Assembly (NCBI GenBank): GCA_963556255.1
Contig: OY744604.1
Span: forward strand, 95,675,980-95,739,979
DNA length: 64,000 nucleotides
From: Allolobophora icterica
Taxonomy: Eukaryota > Annelida > Clitellata > Crassiclitellata > Lumbricidae
Direction of reading: 5' to 3'
Shown: positions 44,262-56,639 of the stretch, piece by piece
Position numbering within the stretch: position 1 is the stretch's first letter
How the letters are laid out: every line of letters begins with the position of its first letter
Translations under genes and position numbers: made by a program
The notes under the pieces: model-generated
The model's database searches: none
Seen by the model: the letters and a program-made list of their open reading frames with translations, nothing else
What the model was told of the DNA's origin: nothing

Positions 44262-45089
44262 CAGTGCTTCCACTCTCCATTTTCAAAATTCCCAAGATCT
44301 TGCCACAAAAATCCCAAGATTGTAGTAAAAATCCCAAGATTGCACTAAATCCCAAGTAGGCCTAACTGTCAATGGTAGGAGTGGTCGATTTCTTAAAGAA
44401 CGTGTTGATACATATCATGCTCTGTTTTGTCTCGTAGTTTATAACGTGTTTGGCAGACACTGCATGTTTCAGTAGTTTCGACCTGTTAACGCCAGTCAGT
44501 GTTTGGAACAAACTACATTTTGGTGCATATTTATCTCATCGCTTTGGTTTAAGCCAAAGTTTAAATTCATCAATTTTCAGCCATTCCTCGTTGAACAGTT
44601 GTCTATACCTTTGTTTTCTTACACGGTTCGGCGCCATTGTCGCCAGACTCAGAGTCAGAATCAGACGATGCCATGACAAATTTCGGTTAAAACTGTTACG
44701 ACTTTGCGACGATTTTTCCAGATTTAGTTCTCTTGCTTTGATTATTGCGTAAAAACTTGGAACGTCCACATCGGCGGTAAAATGTATGGACCTATGGATT
44801 ACGGAATCTACGGTTGAAGTATGACGTCATGTTCTTCACATTATAAGTGTAAGTAAGGTACAGAAGTAAACGACCAGCATCCGTAGACACATGGCCAACG
44901 AGTCACTCAACGACAACAAGTCAACAAGTGCTTATTGTTATAATTCCATTAGAAATATTAACATTATAATTATTATAACTGTAGACCTTAGTAAAAAAAT
45001 CCCCAGATTTCCATGGAAAATCCCCAGATCCCAAGACGATCCGCCAATTCCCAAGATCTTGGGAAAATTCCCAAGCAGTGGAGGCACTG
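44262..45089. mobile_element. hAT-like element, 828 bp
   Basis: TIRs CAGTGCTTCCACT / AGTGGAGGCACTG (one mismatch). Flanking octamers ATATTGAC and ATATAGAC match at 7 of 8, and block A shows the empty site (GACATATAGACAG). Subterminal CCCAAGAT motifs recur. No transposase seen. Confidence 0.85.
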
Positions 45090-45254
45090 ATATAGACAGA
45101 TACGTACTCACATACGAAGACACGTGGAGACACACTGCACCCGATGCGCTGGGGTTAACGTTTCACAACGTCTGCCAAACCGCGTATCAGCACACACGTA
45201 CGATGTCCACTACACTGAGGCCTACATCTACACGTCCACTTCTTCACGGATGCA

Positions 45255-45810
45255 TGGATGGCTGAATGAATGGATGGATGGATGGATGGATGCATGCATG
45301 GATGGCTGAATGAATGGATGGATGCATGCATGGATGGGTGGGTGGATTGGATGGATAGATGGATGGGTAGATGGAAGGATGGTTGGCTGGCCGAATGAAT
45401 GGATGGATGGATTATGGATGGGTCGGTGAATGGATTAATTAGATGGATGGATAGATGGGTAGATGGAAGGATGGCTGGCTGAACGGATGGATGGATGGGT
45501 GGGTTGGATTTATGGATGGATGGATGGATGGATAGGTATTTGGGAGGATGGGTAGATGGATGGATGGATGGATGGATGGATGGATGGATGGATGGATGGA
45601 TGGATGGATGGATGGATGGATGGATGGATGGATGGAAGGGTGGGTGGGTGTCAGGATTGGATGGATGGACTGCTAGACAGAAGGATGGGTAGATGGATTG
45701 ATGGATTGGGTGGGTGGGTGAGTGGCTGGCTGGATGGATGAACTGATGGATGGATGGACGGATTGGTGAGTGAATGGAGGGAAGGATAGATAGATGAGTG
45801 GGGCACGGGT
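45255..45810. repeat. (ATGG)n minisatellite B
   Basis: Counterpart of 21283-21870 with a pure core near 45556-45637. The (GAAT)n SINE-like tail at 45865-45958 follows. Confidence 0.95.
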
Positions 45811-46099
45811 GGATGAATGGGAGAACGTGTCAGAACTCCCTCTGATATGTTCTACACTAAACTGAAAACTGTTCTAATTGGCCGTGCTGAAGTTGGAAGC
45901 ACCATCGAGTAGCCCCTTGAAGAGGTGTTATAGAAATACTCGAATTAATGAATGAATGAAGAAAGGATGGATGGATGGGTGGTCGTTGAAAGTTAATATG
46001 TCGAGATAAAGAACTGAATCGACGAAAGACTTAGGGGGAGTAATACAAGATGCCCATAATGAAAGAAGGAAACGAAATAACTAATTAAATAAATTAAAA

Positions 46100-48261
46100 A
46101 AGTGATGCGGGTATTTTGCTATCATTCGTCGATTCTGTAAAGTTCAAGTGTATCGGATCTCTTTCCCGTTATTTCTTCCTGGTCGATAGTTCAGCCACAG
46201 TCATGCATTTCCTTACCGGACATCAGCTCATTGATCCTAATGTGTTTTACATGTTTAATTAAAACAGACAGTTGCGGTTGAAACATGCGGGTTAAAAGAA
46301 CACTTTACAGCAATACATCATGTTTATTTCAATATTTATTAACGCCTTCCCTTGTATCTCACTTCCTGGTATGCAGGCATTGGTCATGTGTTTAAGTATC
46401 AATTCGTATCAGGATCAGAAGTTGCACTGAGAAAACTTCACATATTCGAATTTCATCGACTTCGGTCTTAATAGATTTCTGAAGTTCAACTGTTTTATAT
46501 TCTTTATCAAAATTCCGCGTTAAATTTCAAACATCAATTAAGGTAAGTTGTAGTCTTGTAGAAACCTTCATTCAAAGGCTTTGTAGGGTCTACTTTTTTG
46601 ATAAAGTAAGTAAGTAAGTAGTAAGTAATCTTTTATTAGTATAAGACAAACGCTCATACTTTACAACAATACATACAAAAGGATCACAATATCAGTAACA
46701 CTGTAGGACAGTTTAAACACAAGCAATTCTATATAATGTCTTATTTACATACATATACATTATACAGTATTATAAACAATAAACGATAGTGTCTTATTTA
46801 CATACATAGGCCTATCTATAACTAAAGTTATGATCTAAGCCTTAGATTCTAAGGAACATAAGCATTACTATGGTCTACAAAAGAGCCAGTTTAGATATCA
46901 GAACAGTTACTAGAACCAGCATTAACCCATTTTTTATAGTTATACAGTGAGCGAATGATGAAGGATTTCTTATGTAGCAATGTATTAAAGTGCGGTAATT
47001 CAAAAGCATGTCCCCTTTTTCTTAAGTTGAATTTATGAAGGTGCTCTGCAGGCAGTAATTGGTGAAGACAGTGTTGGGGTGACTGGATGCTTTTGAAGAA
47101 CTTCAATTCAATTTTTTCACAAATCTTCTCTAAAGTTAAACCATCACCACTAAAATAATAGGTTACTGCGCCCAGCCCTGCGCAAAAAAGATTCAATTTT
47201 TCCACCCAGTTCAGCCGACAGGAATCCCCCAAGATGGTATGGCATACGTTAGTCGGGAGACTACAAGGGCTTGAAAAATGTTCTTTAGTTTGCTGGGAGG
47301 CATTCCTTGAGATCGGAGGACTTTTAGGGGGTATAGGCGTTGGCTGAATATCTTCAAAATAAATGAAACATGGTCATCAAATTTAAAGTATTCTCGAAAA
47401 AGAACACCCAGCAATTTGACAATTTTTACTCTTTCAACATTGCTGATAGGATCCGGAAGAGATAAGTGTCTTGGATTCGGTTTATGAAATACAATTTCTT
47501 TAGTCTTGGAAAAATTAAGTGTCATTCTGTTTCTGGAGGCCCAATCCTTAATATTATCAAATTCAGATTCCAAGCTAACAGGAGAATTTTGGGGGGTGAG
47601 AAGGTTAGTATCATCTGCAAATTTGAAAAGGATGTTGGACAGAGAGACGGGTTTAAGATCGCTCTCCATTACAATGTAGAGGGTGGGACCAAGACCAGAC
47701 CCTTGGATAATACTGCGATTAATAGAAGTAGAATCAGAAAGTACATTGCCGTATTTGAGGACTTGAGATCGACCAGTTAGGAAGTCAATGACCCAATTTG
47801 AAATTTCAGGCAGCATGTTTAAAGCCATGACTTTAGGTATTAGAACTGAATGGTCAACAACATCAAATGCTTTAGAGAAGTCGACTAACAAACAACGCAC
47901 ATAGGAGTTACTTTCTAGCATCTGGGTGACGTGATGTAGAAAGAAGGTGAGTGCACTGGTACAACTGCCAGTTGGTCTGAAGCCAAACTGATCCTCTAGA
48001 GCTTCTTGGGGCAAATTGGGTCTAAGCCACTTAGAAACAACAATTTTTTCTGCAGATTGGAGTTACAGATATAGGTCTGAAGTCAGACAGAGTAGATGGT
48101 TTGGAAACTTTATTTACAGGAGTGAGTTATATGTAGACTATTTGTGCGATAAGATATTTAATACTACTACAAGTGTGATTTAGACTGAAAGTTTGTTTTT
48201 TCTACTTGCTGGGTTTTACGGAACTGCCGGAACAACAGGTTTCCACACGTTTGAAATGGTA
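46100..48261 (+). repeat. R1 module, block B
   Basis: Same as 22203-23711. Donor-like AAG|GTAAGT with GT at 46543. Split by the LINE 46608-48125 and then abuts relic B. Confidence 0.65.
46608..48125 (-). mobile_element. LINE with (TAAG)n tail, 5'-truncated
   Basis: A minus-strand frame of 267 aa (47211-48014) carries DQFGFRPTGSCTSALTFFL, LVDFSKAFDVVDHSVLI, QGSGLGPTLYIV and FKFADDTNLLTP. The C-terminal ~110 aa continue in another frame (46891-47232), so there is one frameshift. The tail is TAAGTAAGTAAG at 46606-46627. It is inserted within R1 between GATAAAG and TTATATGTAGAC. Probably related to 22480-23354. Confidence 0.85.
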
Positions 48262-48618
48262 GCGTCAGGAGCCTGTGATGCCCTCGATGGCCAAAAGAAG
48301 CCCAAAGTTGGTCTAAGCGATTTATAAATCACGGATGGCCAATGATTGTTACAATACCCGATGTTGTACAACAAGGTTGTCCTTAGAGCGAGACCACATA
48401 AATTTAGCCTACCAGATCAAGATTATAACAATTTTATACCCCGTATTCTCTAAAAGAATGCCTATTGATTAGCTGCTCTTGAGACTATAATTATGACCCC
48501 TGTAGCTTGTTCTATAGTTGCGTCATGTCAGCTATGATGTTTCAATAAACGAGTATTCATTCATTAATTTGGTGTACGCTCAGCATCGTGCTTGTAGAAC
48601 GACCAACTACAGTGGAGA
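48262..48618 (+). pseudogene. Mab-21 gene relic B
   Basis: 48262-48385 and 48567-48618 match the WCPRWP-to-QGCHL and YAQHHACR regions of the long copies, as in relic A, with the same ~180-bp insert between them. Non-coding now. Confidence 0.8.
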
Positions 48619-48619
48619 C

Positions 48620-49000
48620 ACTCGTCAAACGTGAGGCCATGGTGATAGGCCTGTAGTTTGCCGGATCCCGCAGATCTCCGCCCTTTTGGATCAGTATGGT
48701 CTCCCCGTCCGAAAACTGTTTGGGCACATGGGTCAGAAGCCACATGTTGATGTACCATAGTTGGCTAGTACTGCGGGGAAACCAATTTCATTTGGCCAAG
48801 GGTTATTCCTTCAGGACCCGGCGCACTTTACTCCGAATCGGCAATCGCTTTCGCCACATCCTCGCGGTTACAGGTTCCACAATGGACCAGTCCGCTCGAG
48901 CCTTCGGGTCCGGTCTCTCATCAACCTCGGATTCAACGGAGAAAATGAATCCCCAAAATGGTTGAATGTCGTCAGCATTATCGACGATGTAGCTGAGTTT
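48620..49000 (-). mobile_element. R2/NeSL-like LINE fragment B
   Basis: The minus strand has QKGGDLRDPANYRPITMAS, equivalent to 24080-24420. Its frame runs by chance into the antisense of relic B. Confidence 0.6.
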
Positions 49001-49968
49001 AACAAGTGTAAGAGGTCTCAGGAATGCCTAGCACATGCTTCTTATTGCAACACAATTTAATTTGGCACATAGTCGACTTGCAATTTAAAATTCAATACAT
49101 TTGTGACGCTAGAATCTCACCTCGAAGGTCAGTCCATTATTGTTCACGGATAAAAAATAAATGGTTTTCAGCTACTTACAAATTAACCACTACAACCCTG
49201 TGCATTTGAAAATTCATCGGAGCTATAGATAGAATCTTAGGCATCTCGTACAGGGCCTAAGTAGCCTAGATTTCATAGCACGAAAAAAAGGTTCGAGATT
49301 TACAACTGACTAGCTCATTGCACGTGAATAATTGAATGGCAAACATGTCATTAAACGTTTTAGGTGTCAGAAAATTATGAGACTCATGTGAAAATGTGCT
49401 TAAACAGAAAACACCAAGAACAATTGAATAAGAAACTGATTACGACTGGTTTTTTTTATAGAAAATGCGACAGTATGTTCTATGTAAAGTATCGTGTCCA
49501 TTTATCATGATTTTACATATAGTCTCTCTTCAAAAATAATGTTGATAACAAGGCAAATGAACTAAATTAACATATGTATTTATTATTTCAGCGTATTAAT
49601 ATTTTCTCAGCTGTGCTACATTGAAAGTTATGCGGGTATTTTTCTATCATTTGTCGTTATTCTGTAAAGCCGAAGTGCAGCGGGTCCCTTTTTCATTATT
49701 TCTTCCTGGTCGATCGTTCAGCCTCAGTCATATATTCCCTTATCATCATCATCTAATTGATCCTACTGTATTTTACATTTTTAAAACAAATAATTGCGGT
49801 TCAAACATGCGACTTAAAAGGATACTGACGCCTTTCTCTGTTTTACAACATGACATTGTTTGCCTTCATATTTATTTACGCTTTCCCTTAGAGCTCACTT
49901 ATTGGTATGATAGCAAATTGGTCACGTGTTTAAGTATCAATTCGTACCAGTATCAGGAGACTGCATAT

Positions 49969-51659
49969 TAGACTGGTCCAAAAAAGTAAAATTTCGAAAA
50001 TTAATTTGGGTCACATTTGTTCTTGTTCTATTCAGTTTAAGGAATATTTGGAAAAATTTTCGTGTCTCTAGAAGAATATTTAGGGGTGGCTCAATTATGA
50101 ACGATAAATGTTGTTACTAAGAAATTTCCTCAGATTTGTATATTCACATTTTTGAACAAAAAACGTTTCAAAATAAAATAAAAACAAAAAATAAAGTCAC
50201 TGTTTAGTGTTTACTGTTTTGTAAGTTTATAGTTAAATAGTAGTAAGTTTATAGTTAATAAGAACAACATTAAAAATAAGTCTTTTTGAGATATTCTTCA
50301 AGAGAGACTTTGATGGCTCTGGAATGGCCTTCCGATGAGCGCTGACAACTTGAAGAAGGTATTGTTTTTTATTCTCGTCTTTTGTTATAGAAAAGTTGAA
50401 CATCTAGATCAAAGAAATACCTCTCTCTGTACAGTCATTTACTGCTTTCATCTGCCTGGCTTTTCTGTCAATTGGAGATAAATTGGACCCAACTGTCAAA
50501 AGTCTGGCAGTGTCGAGAGAAAGTCTGGGCCTTTTCTGCCCAACTGTCAATGAGTAGGTCGAAGAGCCAAGATGTTCGGCTTGTTATATAATGATTCTAG
50601 TGGATTTCCCAAGTTGAATGCTTTACTGTCAATCCTCTTTGATGGTATCTGCTTTTCAGCACGTTTGAGATTCTTGACCATGGTGGCCCTTGTATTAACA
50701 TTAACGCGGTGGTCAAAAAAGGCCAGGCCAATTAAATGCTTGGAAAATACCAGAGGTGTCTCCTGAAAGCTGTTATGGCTGCATTTTTCACAATATTGTC
50801 GCGGGTAAAGACGTCCAACAAGTTCAACAGTTTCAAGTCATTGTATGGAGCTATCTCTGCCAGGAAAACTGCATGCCAAAATCTTCCATAGACAAGGGAG
50901 ACAAAAAAGCTGACATCTGTTAAAGCTTCTCTCCCCTTGTGTCGAGAGTCATTTGATTCTTGAAAACAAGGATTTTGAGAGAATAGATGCCTTTGGCCAT
51001 CCACGTTACATGGTGCATTGCCCCAGGAGCTCGAAATCACACTTCTTCTCTCGAACACCCACCAAGGAAGATGAGACACAATTGCAGAAGCTCGCCATAA
51101 CCTTCACGTTGGTGCTGGTTTTCACAGCAGCTTGGTACCTTGTAACCACCTCATTATGGAGAAGCATCATAGACCAACTGAAGAGTGTTTCGTCAGCAGT
51201 GTAATAATTGGTTTTGTTAAACTTTGGTCATTCTTTTTGAAATCGTTTGAATAAGCCTACATCTGGTCCACTGGTAGTTCCGAAGGCTGTGGAAGCAAAA
51301 ACGCTGGATAGTATAACTAATTAATATTATTAAAAATTTCAATTTATAAAATTAAATTGTAATTTTTCAAATATCAAACACATAAAAGGAAGTGAAAACA
51401 TAACAGAAGTGAAAACAACTAAAAACCAACCTAAATGAAATGTTAAAATTAAAAAAGTAAGCAAATAATAAATTTTTTCGAAACTTTAGTTATTTTCATA
51501 ATGTCAGTAAAATGTTCAGTTTTGAGCCACCTCTAAATATTATTGAATCCGTTTCATTTTTGGCCTGTAAGCCCCTCTGGTATATAGAAACAAGGGCAAC
51601 TATGACCCAAGTTGATATTTGAAATTAATTTTTTTTACATGGTAGGTTGGACCACCCTA
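49969..51659 (-). mobile_element. DNA transposon with 8-bp TSD and decayed transposase, 1691 bp
   Basis: Ends TAGACTGGTCC / GGACCACCCTA (9 of 11 inverted) with an exact 8-bp TSD CTGCATAT (49961-49968 and 51660-51667). The minus strand (about 50300-51079) encodes broken pieces of a protein I associate with transposon-derived invertebrate repeats: EIAPYNDLKLLNLLDVF, RRHLWYFPS, LIGLAFFDHRVNV, with later stops. The superfamily is uncertain. The TSD length allows hAT or P-type. Confidence 0.8.
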
Positions 51660-51684
51660 CTGCATATATAGAAACTTCATATAT

Positions 51685-52595
51685 ATGTTACAGGGAATGT
51701 GTATTTTCAGGGAATATGTATATTCCCTGAAAATTTCAGGGTATATGTATATTCCTGATTCACTCAGGGAATGTATACATTCCCTGAAAAAACCAGGGTA
51801 TATACATATTCTCTGAAATCTTCAAGTGATTTCTATACACATTCCCTGAAAGCTTTCAAAGACACAGCGACATAAAGTCAACAGTAGGCCTAGTGCTTAG
51901 CCAAAGACACGGCGACAGTAGGCCTAGTGCTTAGCTATAGTTATAATTGGTCGCTAATTGGAAGGTTCTATCACTGCGTACCTCCTTTGATGCGCATATG
52001 CCCCCATATTAATCAATATTAATTAGTTTGTTATTGTTATAATTAGTAGCGAATTGGTAGCGAATTGGAAGTTAATAGTCCTACGTACCTCCTTTGATTC
52101 AGTTTATATTCCTGTTGTTATGAAAGGATTCACGAAACAATTTTTTGTACACTGTAATACAATTCCCGAGATCTTAATCTGGATTTCGTGTATGGTTTCA
52201 AATATCATATAATTGTAATACAGCACTTAATTCAGACTTCATTTCTGGTCAAAATGGTATATTTCTAGAAGAAGCGCTATAGAAATTGATTGATTGATTG
52301 ATTTAGACTTCAAAGGCCTTGATGGCGTTTTGTCCTGGTTGTGAGGCAATAAATCATGCCCCGTTTGAAGCATCATGTATTTAATTAATTTTAGCTCTTC
52401 AGGATATGTGGCTGTGCCTTAGAAAGCTTTCAGGGAATGTGTATAGAAATCACTTGAAGATTTCAGGGAATATGTATATACCCTGGTTTTTTCAGGGAAT
52501 GTATACATTCCCTGAGTGAATCAGGGAATATACATATACCCTGAAATTTTCAGGGAATATACATATTCCCTGAAAATACACATTCCCTGTAACAT
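51685..52595. mobile_element. foldback element with ~175-bp inverted arms
   Basis: Left arm 51685-51860 and right arm 52421-52595 are near-perfect inverted repeats from ATGTTACAGGGAATG. Each arm is itself made of small palindromes (CAGGGAATATGTA...CCTG units). The ~560-bp centre has a duplicated AGTAGGCCTAGTGCTTAGC and a GCGCTATAGAAATTGATTG SINE-like tail. No ORF. Confidence 0.85.
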
Positions 52596-53839
52596 ATATA
52601 GGACTTTTATCCAGTTCAGTCTTAATAGTTGTGTGAAGTTCAGCTGTTTGATTTCATTCAACAACACTCCTTTTTAAAATTTTAGCATAACTTAAGGTAA
52701 GTTTTAGTTTAGTCGAAGCATTCATTAAGTGGTATCACAAAGTAGAGCGTGTATTTAATCCATGAAGTTGGCCCTAAATTGTAGACTATTTTTTCATTTA
52801 GAAATTTTATACTGCAGAAGATATGATTTAGACAGAAATTTGATTTTTCGACCTGCTGGGTTTTTACTCAAGCGCGGAAAGATTAGGTCCCCACACATTT
52901 AAAATTAAGATCCTCGTGAGCCGGAGATTAAATCGCTTAAATAAGCCACAATCGGTATGCAAACTGCCATCAGACTCAAGGAGGCTGAGTTTTGGGAGAG
53001 TCCCCAGATGAGAAGAACCCGAAAACGTCTCTGGTCTTCCATCTCGGGACTGCTGGGCCGAGCCTCCAGTTCGTCATCCTCTCCTGCCTTTTCGGCCGTT
53101 GATTTCCTCAGAATGATGACAGAGAAGATTGCGGGCCTGCATGCTTCAACCGCTGACTAGCTTCACCTCAATTCACACGCACGGACTTCAAGTTTCAGGG
53201 CTTTCGACCTCCGTCGTGTTCTCAGCTCTACAAACCAGAAATCTTGTGAACTGGACCCGCGTCCTCCGTCTATCTATATAAATAAAGCCAGCTTTCTGTG
53301 TGTCTGTGTGTGTGTCTGTCTGTCTGTCTGTTTGACCGGGCTTAACTTCTACAATTTTGCACCTTTTCACTCGAAACCTCACTAATGTGTCGGCCTCGGC
53401 TTCGGACACCCAGTGGAGGGGTTCGCGTCCTCCGTTTTCAACCCTACCATGGTGAAAATGCCCCAAAACGCTACCCACCCGACCGTCCATAACGCGCAAG
53501 CTCGCCTATTCCACTGCCAAGCGGTTCTATTTATGGCGCCGGTATTCCCCAACGTCATTAATAATCCGCTTAACGACACCGCGGTTCTATTAATGGCGCC
53601 GGTATTCCCCAACGTCACTAATAATGCGCATAATTTGTTTACTTTCGCACAAAATATAATGACGATCGATTCGAAGTATATTCATCGTTTTACAGCAAAA
53701 TTTTAACACATGTATGTTCAAAGACAAAGATCTAAATTATTTACAGTATATGAAACAACCAGTCTGCTCTACTAAGGGCGAGGCCGACTACAGACCGGCA
53801 GTGAGGGCTAGATTTCTGGCGTTTTCTTTAACACGCCAA

Positions 53840-54570
53840 CGCCCGGTTCACCCTCTTCGACTGCGAAGCAGTCAGTCCACGGGAGACTGCGAAGCAGTCT
53901 CCCCCACAGGTCGCCAGACGCCACAAGGGCCTCCAAGACTGCGAAGCAGTCGCCGCCAGAGGGCGACTGCGAAGCAGTCACTTCATGGCAGAGGTCGCTA
54001 GACGCCAGAAGGCGTATACAAGACTGCGAAGCAGTCTCCGCTGTACCCCAGAAGGCGTCTACAAGACTGCGAAGCAGTCTCCCCCACAGGTCGCCACACG
54101 CCACAAGGGCCTCCAAGACTCGAAGCAGTCGCCGCCAGAGGGCGACTGCGAAGCAGTCACTCCACGGCAGAGGTCGCTAGACTCCAGAAGGCGTTTACAA
54201 GACTGCGAAGCAGTCTCCGCCAGAGGTCGCCAGACGCCACAAGGGCCTCCAAGACTGTGAAGTAGTCGCCGCCAGAGGTCGACTGCGAAGCAGTCACTCC
54301 ACGGCAGAGGTCGCTAGACGCCAGAAGGCGTCTACAAGACTGCGAAGCAGTCTCCGCCAGACGTCGCCAGACGCCATAAGGGCATCCAAGACTGCGAAGC
54401 AGTCGCCGCCAGAGGGCGACTGCGAAGCAGTCAGTCCACGGCAGAGGTCGCTAGATGCCAGAAGGCGTCTACAAGACTTTCGAAGCAGTCTCCGCCACAG
54501 GTCGCCAGACGCCACAAGGGCCTCCAAGACTGCCAAGCAGTCGCCGCCAGAGGGCGACTGCCAAGATTGC
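53840..54570. repeat. palindrome-bearing tandem array inside the Helitron
   Basis: About five units of ~135 bp. Each carries copies of the hairpin GACTGCGAAGCAGTC and of AGACGCCAGAAGGCGTCT. The hairpins are conserved better than the spacers. Confidence 0.85.
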
Positions 54571-54578
54571 CAAGCAGT

Positions 54579-54580
54579 CG

Positions 54581-54633
<53 letters not shown>

Positions 54634-54733
54634 GGTGGTGGTGGTGGTGGTGGTGGTGGTGGTGGTGGTGGTGGTGGTGGTGGTGGTGGTGGTGGTGGTG
54701 GTGGTGGTGGTGGTGGTGGTGGTGGTGGTGGTG
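54579..54733. repeat. (TTG)n-(TGG)n microsatellite
   Basis: About 40 bp of TTG followed by ~115 bp of TGG. The homopolymeric frames are artefacts. G-rich strand with potential for G-quadruplex-like structure. Confidence 0.95.
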
Positions 54734-56330
54734 TGAAACTTATAACCCCGGGCAACGCCGGGTAATCCAGCTAGTTCTTAATAATGTTTTGGATGATATT
54801 GTCCCATTTTTAATATATTTGTTCAATAGGTCTCTAGCAGAGGGTCATCTCCCTTCATCTCAGAAGCGGGCTATTGTCTTCCCTACCCTTAAACAACTTA
54901 ATATTGACTCGCAAGTCTGTTCTAACTATCGTCCTATTTCTAACCTTTCCTGTCTCCCAAAAACTCTTGAGAGACTTGTCTCACTTCAACTTCTGCCCTA
55001 TCTTGAACAGTCTGGACTCCTCCCTTCTAGTCAGTCCGGGCTTTAAGGTCACCATTCTACGAAAACTGTCCGGCTGTCCCTTCTCTCGGACATTTACACT
55101 CATTTACATTGCCATTGACAGGTCTCATTTGACGCTTCTAGCACTCTTTGATGTTTCCTCGGCCTTTGACATGGTTGACCATGAAATCCTAATTCGGCGT
55201 CTCTAACTGTCTTGTGGTCTCAGTGGTCTCCCTCTTCTTAGTTTAAATCTGACCTCTTTGACCGTACTCAGAGGGTTGTTTTGGTGACTCCAGAACTGCC
55301 TGGGTTAGGGTTGAGTATGGTGTCCCACAGGGTTCTGTCCTTGGCCCCATTCTGTACATATTCTTCTACACAGCTGGCATTCCTTCTATGTTTACTAAGC
55401 ACCTACCTCTGGCCACCTGTATGCAGACGACGTTCAGATATTTGTCTAAGGGTCCTCCTCTCAGCAGATCTCCCTTGTTGGACCCATTGATTCCCTGTCA
55501 CATGATCTCCACTCTTGGATGTGATCAAATCGACTTAACCTTAGCTCTTGTAAGACCCAACTGATCTGGTTTGGCACTAAACAGCAGTTATCTAAACTTG
55601 ATATCCCACTTCTGTCGTCAATATACTCTAATTTTTCATTTCCTTCCAGTGTTTGTGATTTGGGCGTCACCCTTGATAGTACTCTCTCGTTTTTAGAACT
55701 CCTCTCCCACCTGACATGCTCTTGTTTCTACCAGATGAGGCGCTTGAGGGCCGTCAGAAGATCAGTTTCCCCGTCATTGTTTACTACTGTGGTCCATGCC
55801 TTCATTTGCTGCCGCATTGACTATTACAATTCATTGTTTGCTGGATCCCTAAAGCGCGCCTATCATCTCTACAGTCTGTTCTGAACGCGGCTGCCAGGCT
55901 CATTGCCCGATTTCCTCGCTTCTCCCACAGAACAATCTTTATGACTGATGTACTTCACTGGCATCCTGTTGCTTCCAGCATCCAGTACAAGGTCCTTCTC
56001 CTGGTCTCTAAGACTCAGCAGGGAAAAGCTCCTAAGTACCTGTGTGACCTAATGCGTAACCCTCTTTCTGCCCTGTCTTCCCGCCCTCTTCGGTCTGCGG
56101 ACCACCTTGATCTACTTGTCCCACGTGCAAGGACTTCGATGGCTCAGCATCGTGCTTTTGCCATCCTTGACCCTTCCTTCTGGAATGACCTTGCCCCTTT
56201 CTCCGTAACAAGATATTGTTTGAGATATCGCAGTCTTCTCTCCGCTGCCTAAAGACCTTTCTATTCCCTCGGGGCTGTCACGCTGGCAGCGCCTCTGAAT
56301 AGTTTATACTTGCCAAGGATTGACCTGAGA

Positions 56331-56639
56331 TGATGAGTTTATGCTCTGGTATGGACCAGGGTGTTTAGAGGCACTAACGGGCCATCGAAACCACACCAGT
56401 AATTATTCAACATATATTAGTCTTTTCCGACTAAGCTTGATAATGTATGTACAAACTTACGAAAAATATAGTCTCTATATAGTATTACAGTGTTCCAAGA
56501 TATTACACTTCTATACGTCTGGCCTAAAGCGTTCAATTGTACAAAATATCTCTATTTTATCTTAAAGCGTTCAAGATTCTAACATGTCTTTAAACTATCT
56601 TTAATGCACTAAAGCGATGGCCGCGCCCACCCACGGGCC
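56331..56639. other. spacer without recognised gene
   Basis: Nothing recognised. Confidence 0.4.

Larger units (their letters stand above)
43500..49640. repeat. segmental duplication block B
   Basis: Collinear with block A (19535-25136). It lacks the block-A LINEs at 19735 and 22480 and instead has the hAT-like element 44262-45089 and the LINE 46608-48125. Confidence 0.8.
49625..52976 (+). repeat. R1 module, copy before Mab-21 copy 4, twice interrupted
   Basis: R1 sequence at 49625-49968, 51660-51684 and 52596-52976 reads continuously once the elements 49969-51659 and 51685-52595 are removed. The donor-like AAG|GTAAGT is at 52697. Confidence 0.7.
53263..54771 (+). mobile_element. non-autonomous Helitron, ~1.5 kb
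   Basis: The 5' end is TCTATCTATATAAATAAAGC. The 3' end has the Helitron hairpin CCCGGGCAACGCCGGG followed by TAATCCAGCTAG|T. No TSD or TIR, and it splits a LINE frame cleanly, as expected for Helitrons. It carries a 62-bp duplication (GCGCCGGTATTCCCCAACGT at about 53535 and 53597), a palindrome array and microsatellites. No Rep/helicase ORF. Confidence 0.8.
52977..56330 (+). mobile_element. CR1/L2-like LINE split by a Helitron
   Basis: 52977-53262 encodes the pre-RT linker (RKRLWSSISGLLGR, FSAVDFLRMMTEKIAGL). After the Helitron, 54772-56330 encodes EGHLPSSQKRAIVFPTL, NYRPISNLSCLPKTLERL, DVSSAFDMVDHEILIRRL, GVPQGSVLGPI, DLGVTLDSTLSF and ILDPSFWNDLAPF in shifting frames. Decayed and inactive. 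It begins within the R1 copy upstream of Mab-21 copy 4. Confidence 0.8.

Noticed and set aside
53840..54570. CRISPR-like array because of evenly spaced GACTGCGAAGCAGTC repeats
   Set aside because: Spacers are themselves repeated, the setting is an animal genome, and the array is bounded by Helitron ends.
54294..55046. Poly-Pro, poly-Val and poly-Cys/Trp frames
   Set aside because: Produced by the TTG/TGG microsatellite in the Helitron.
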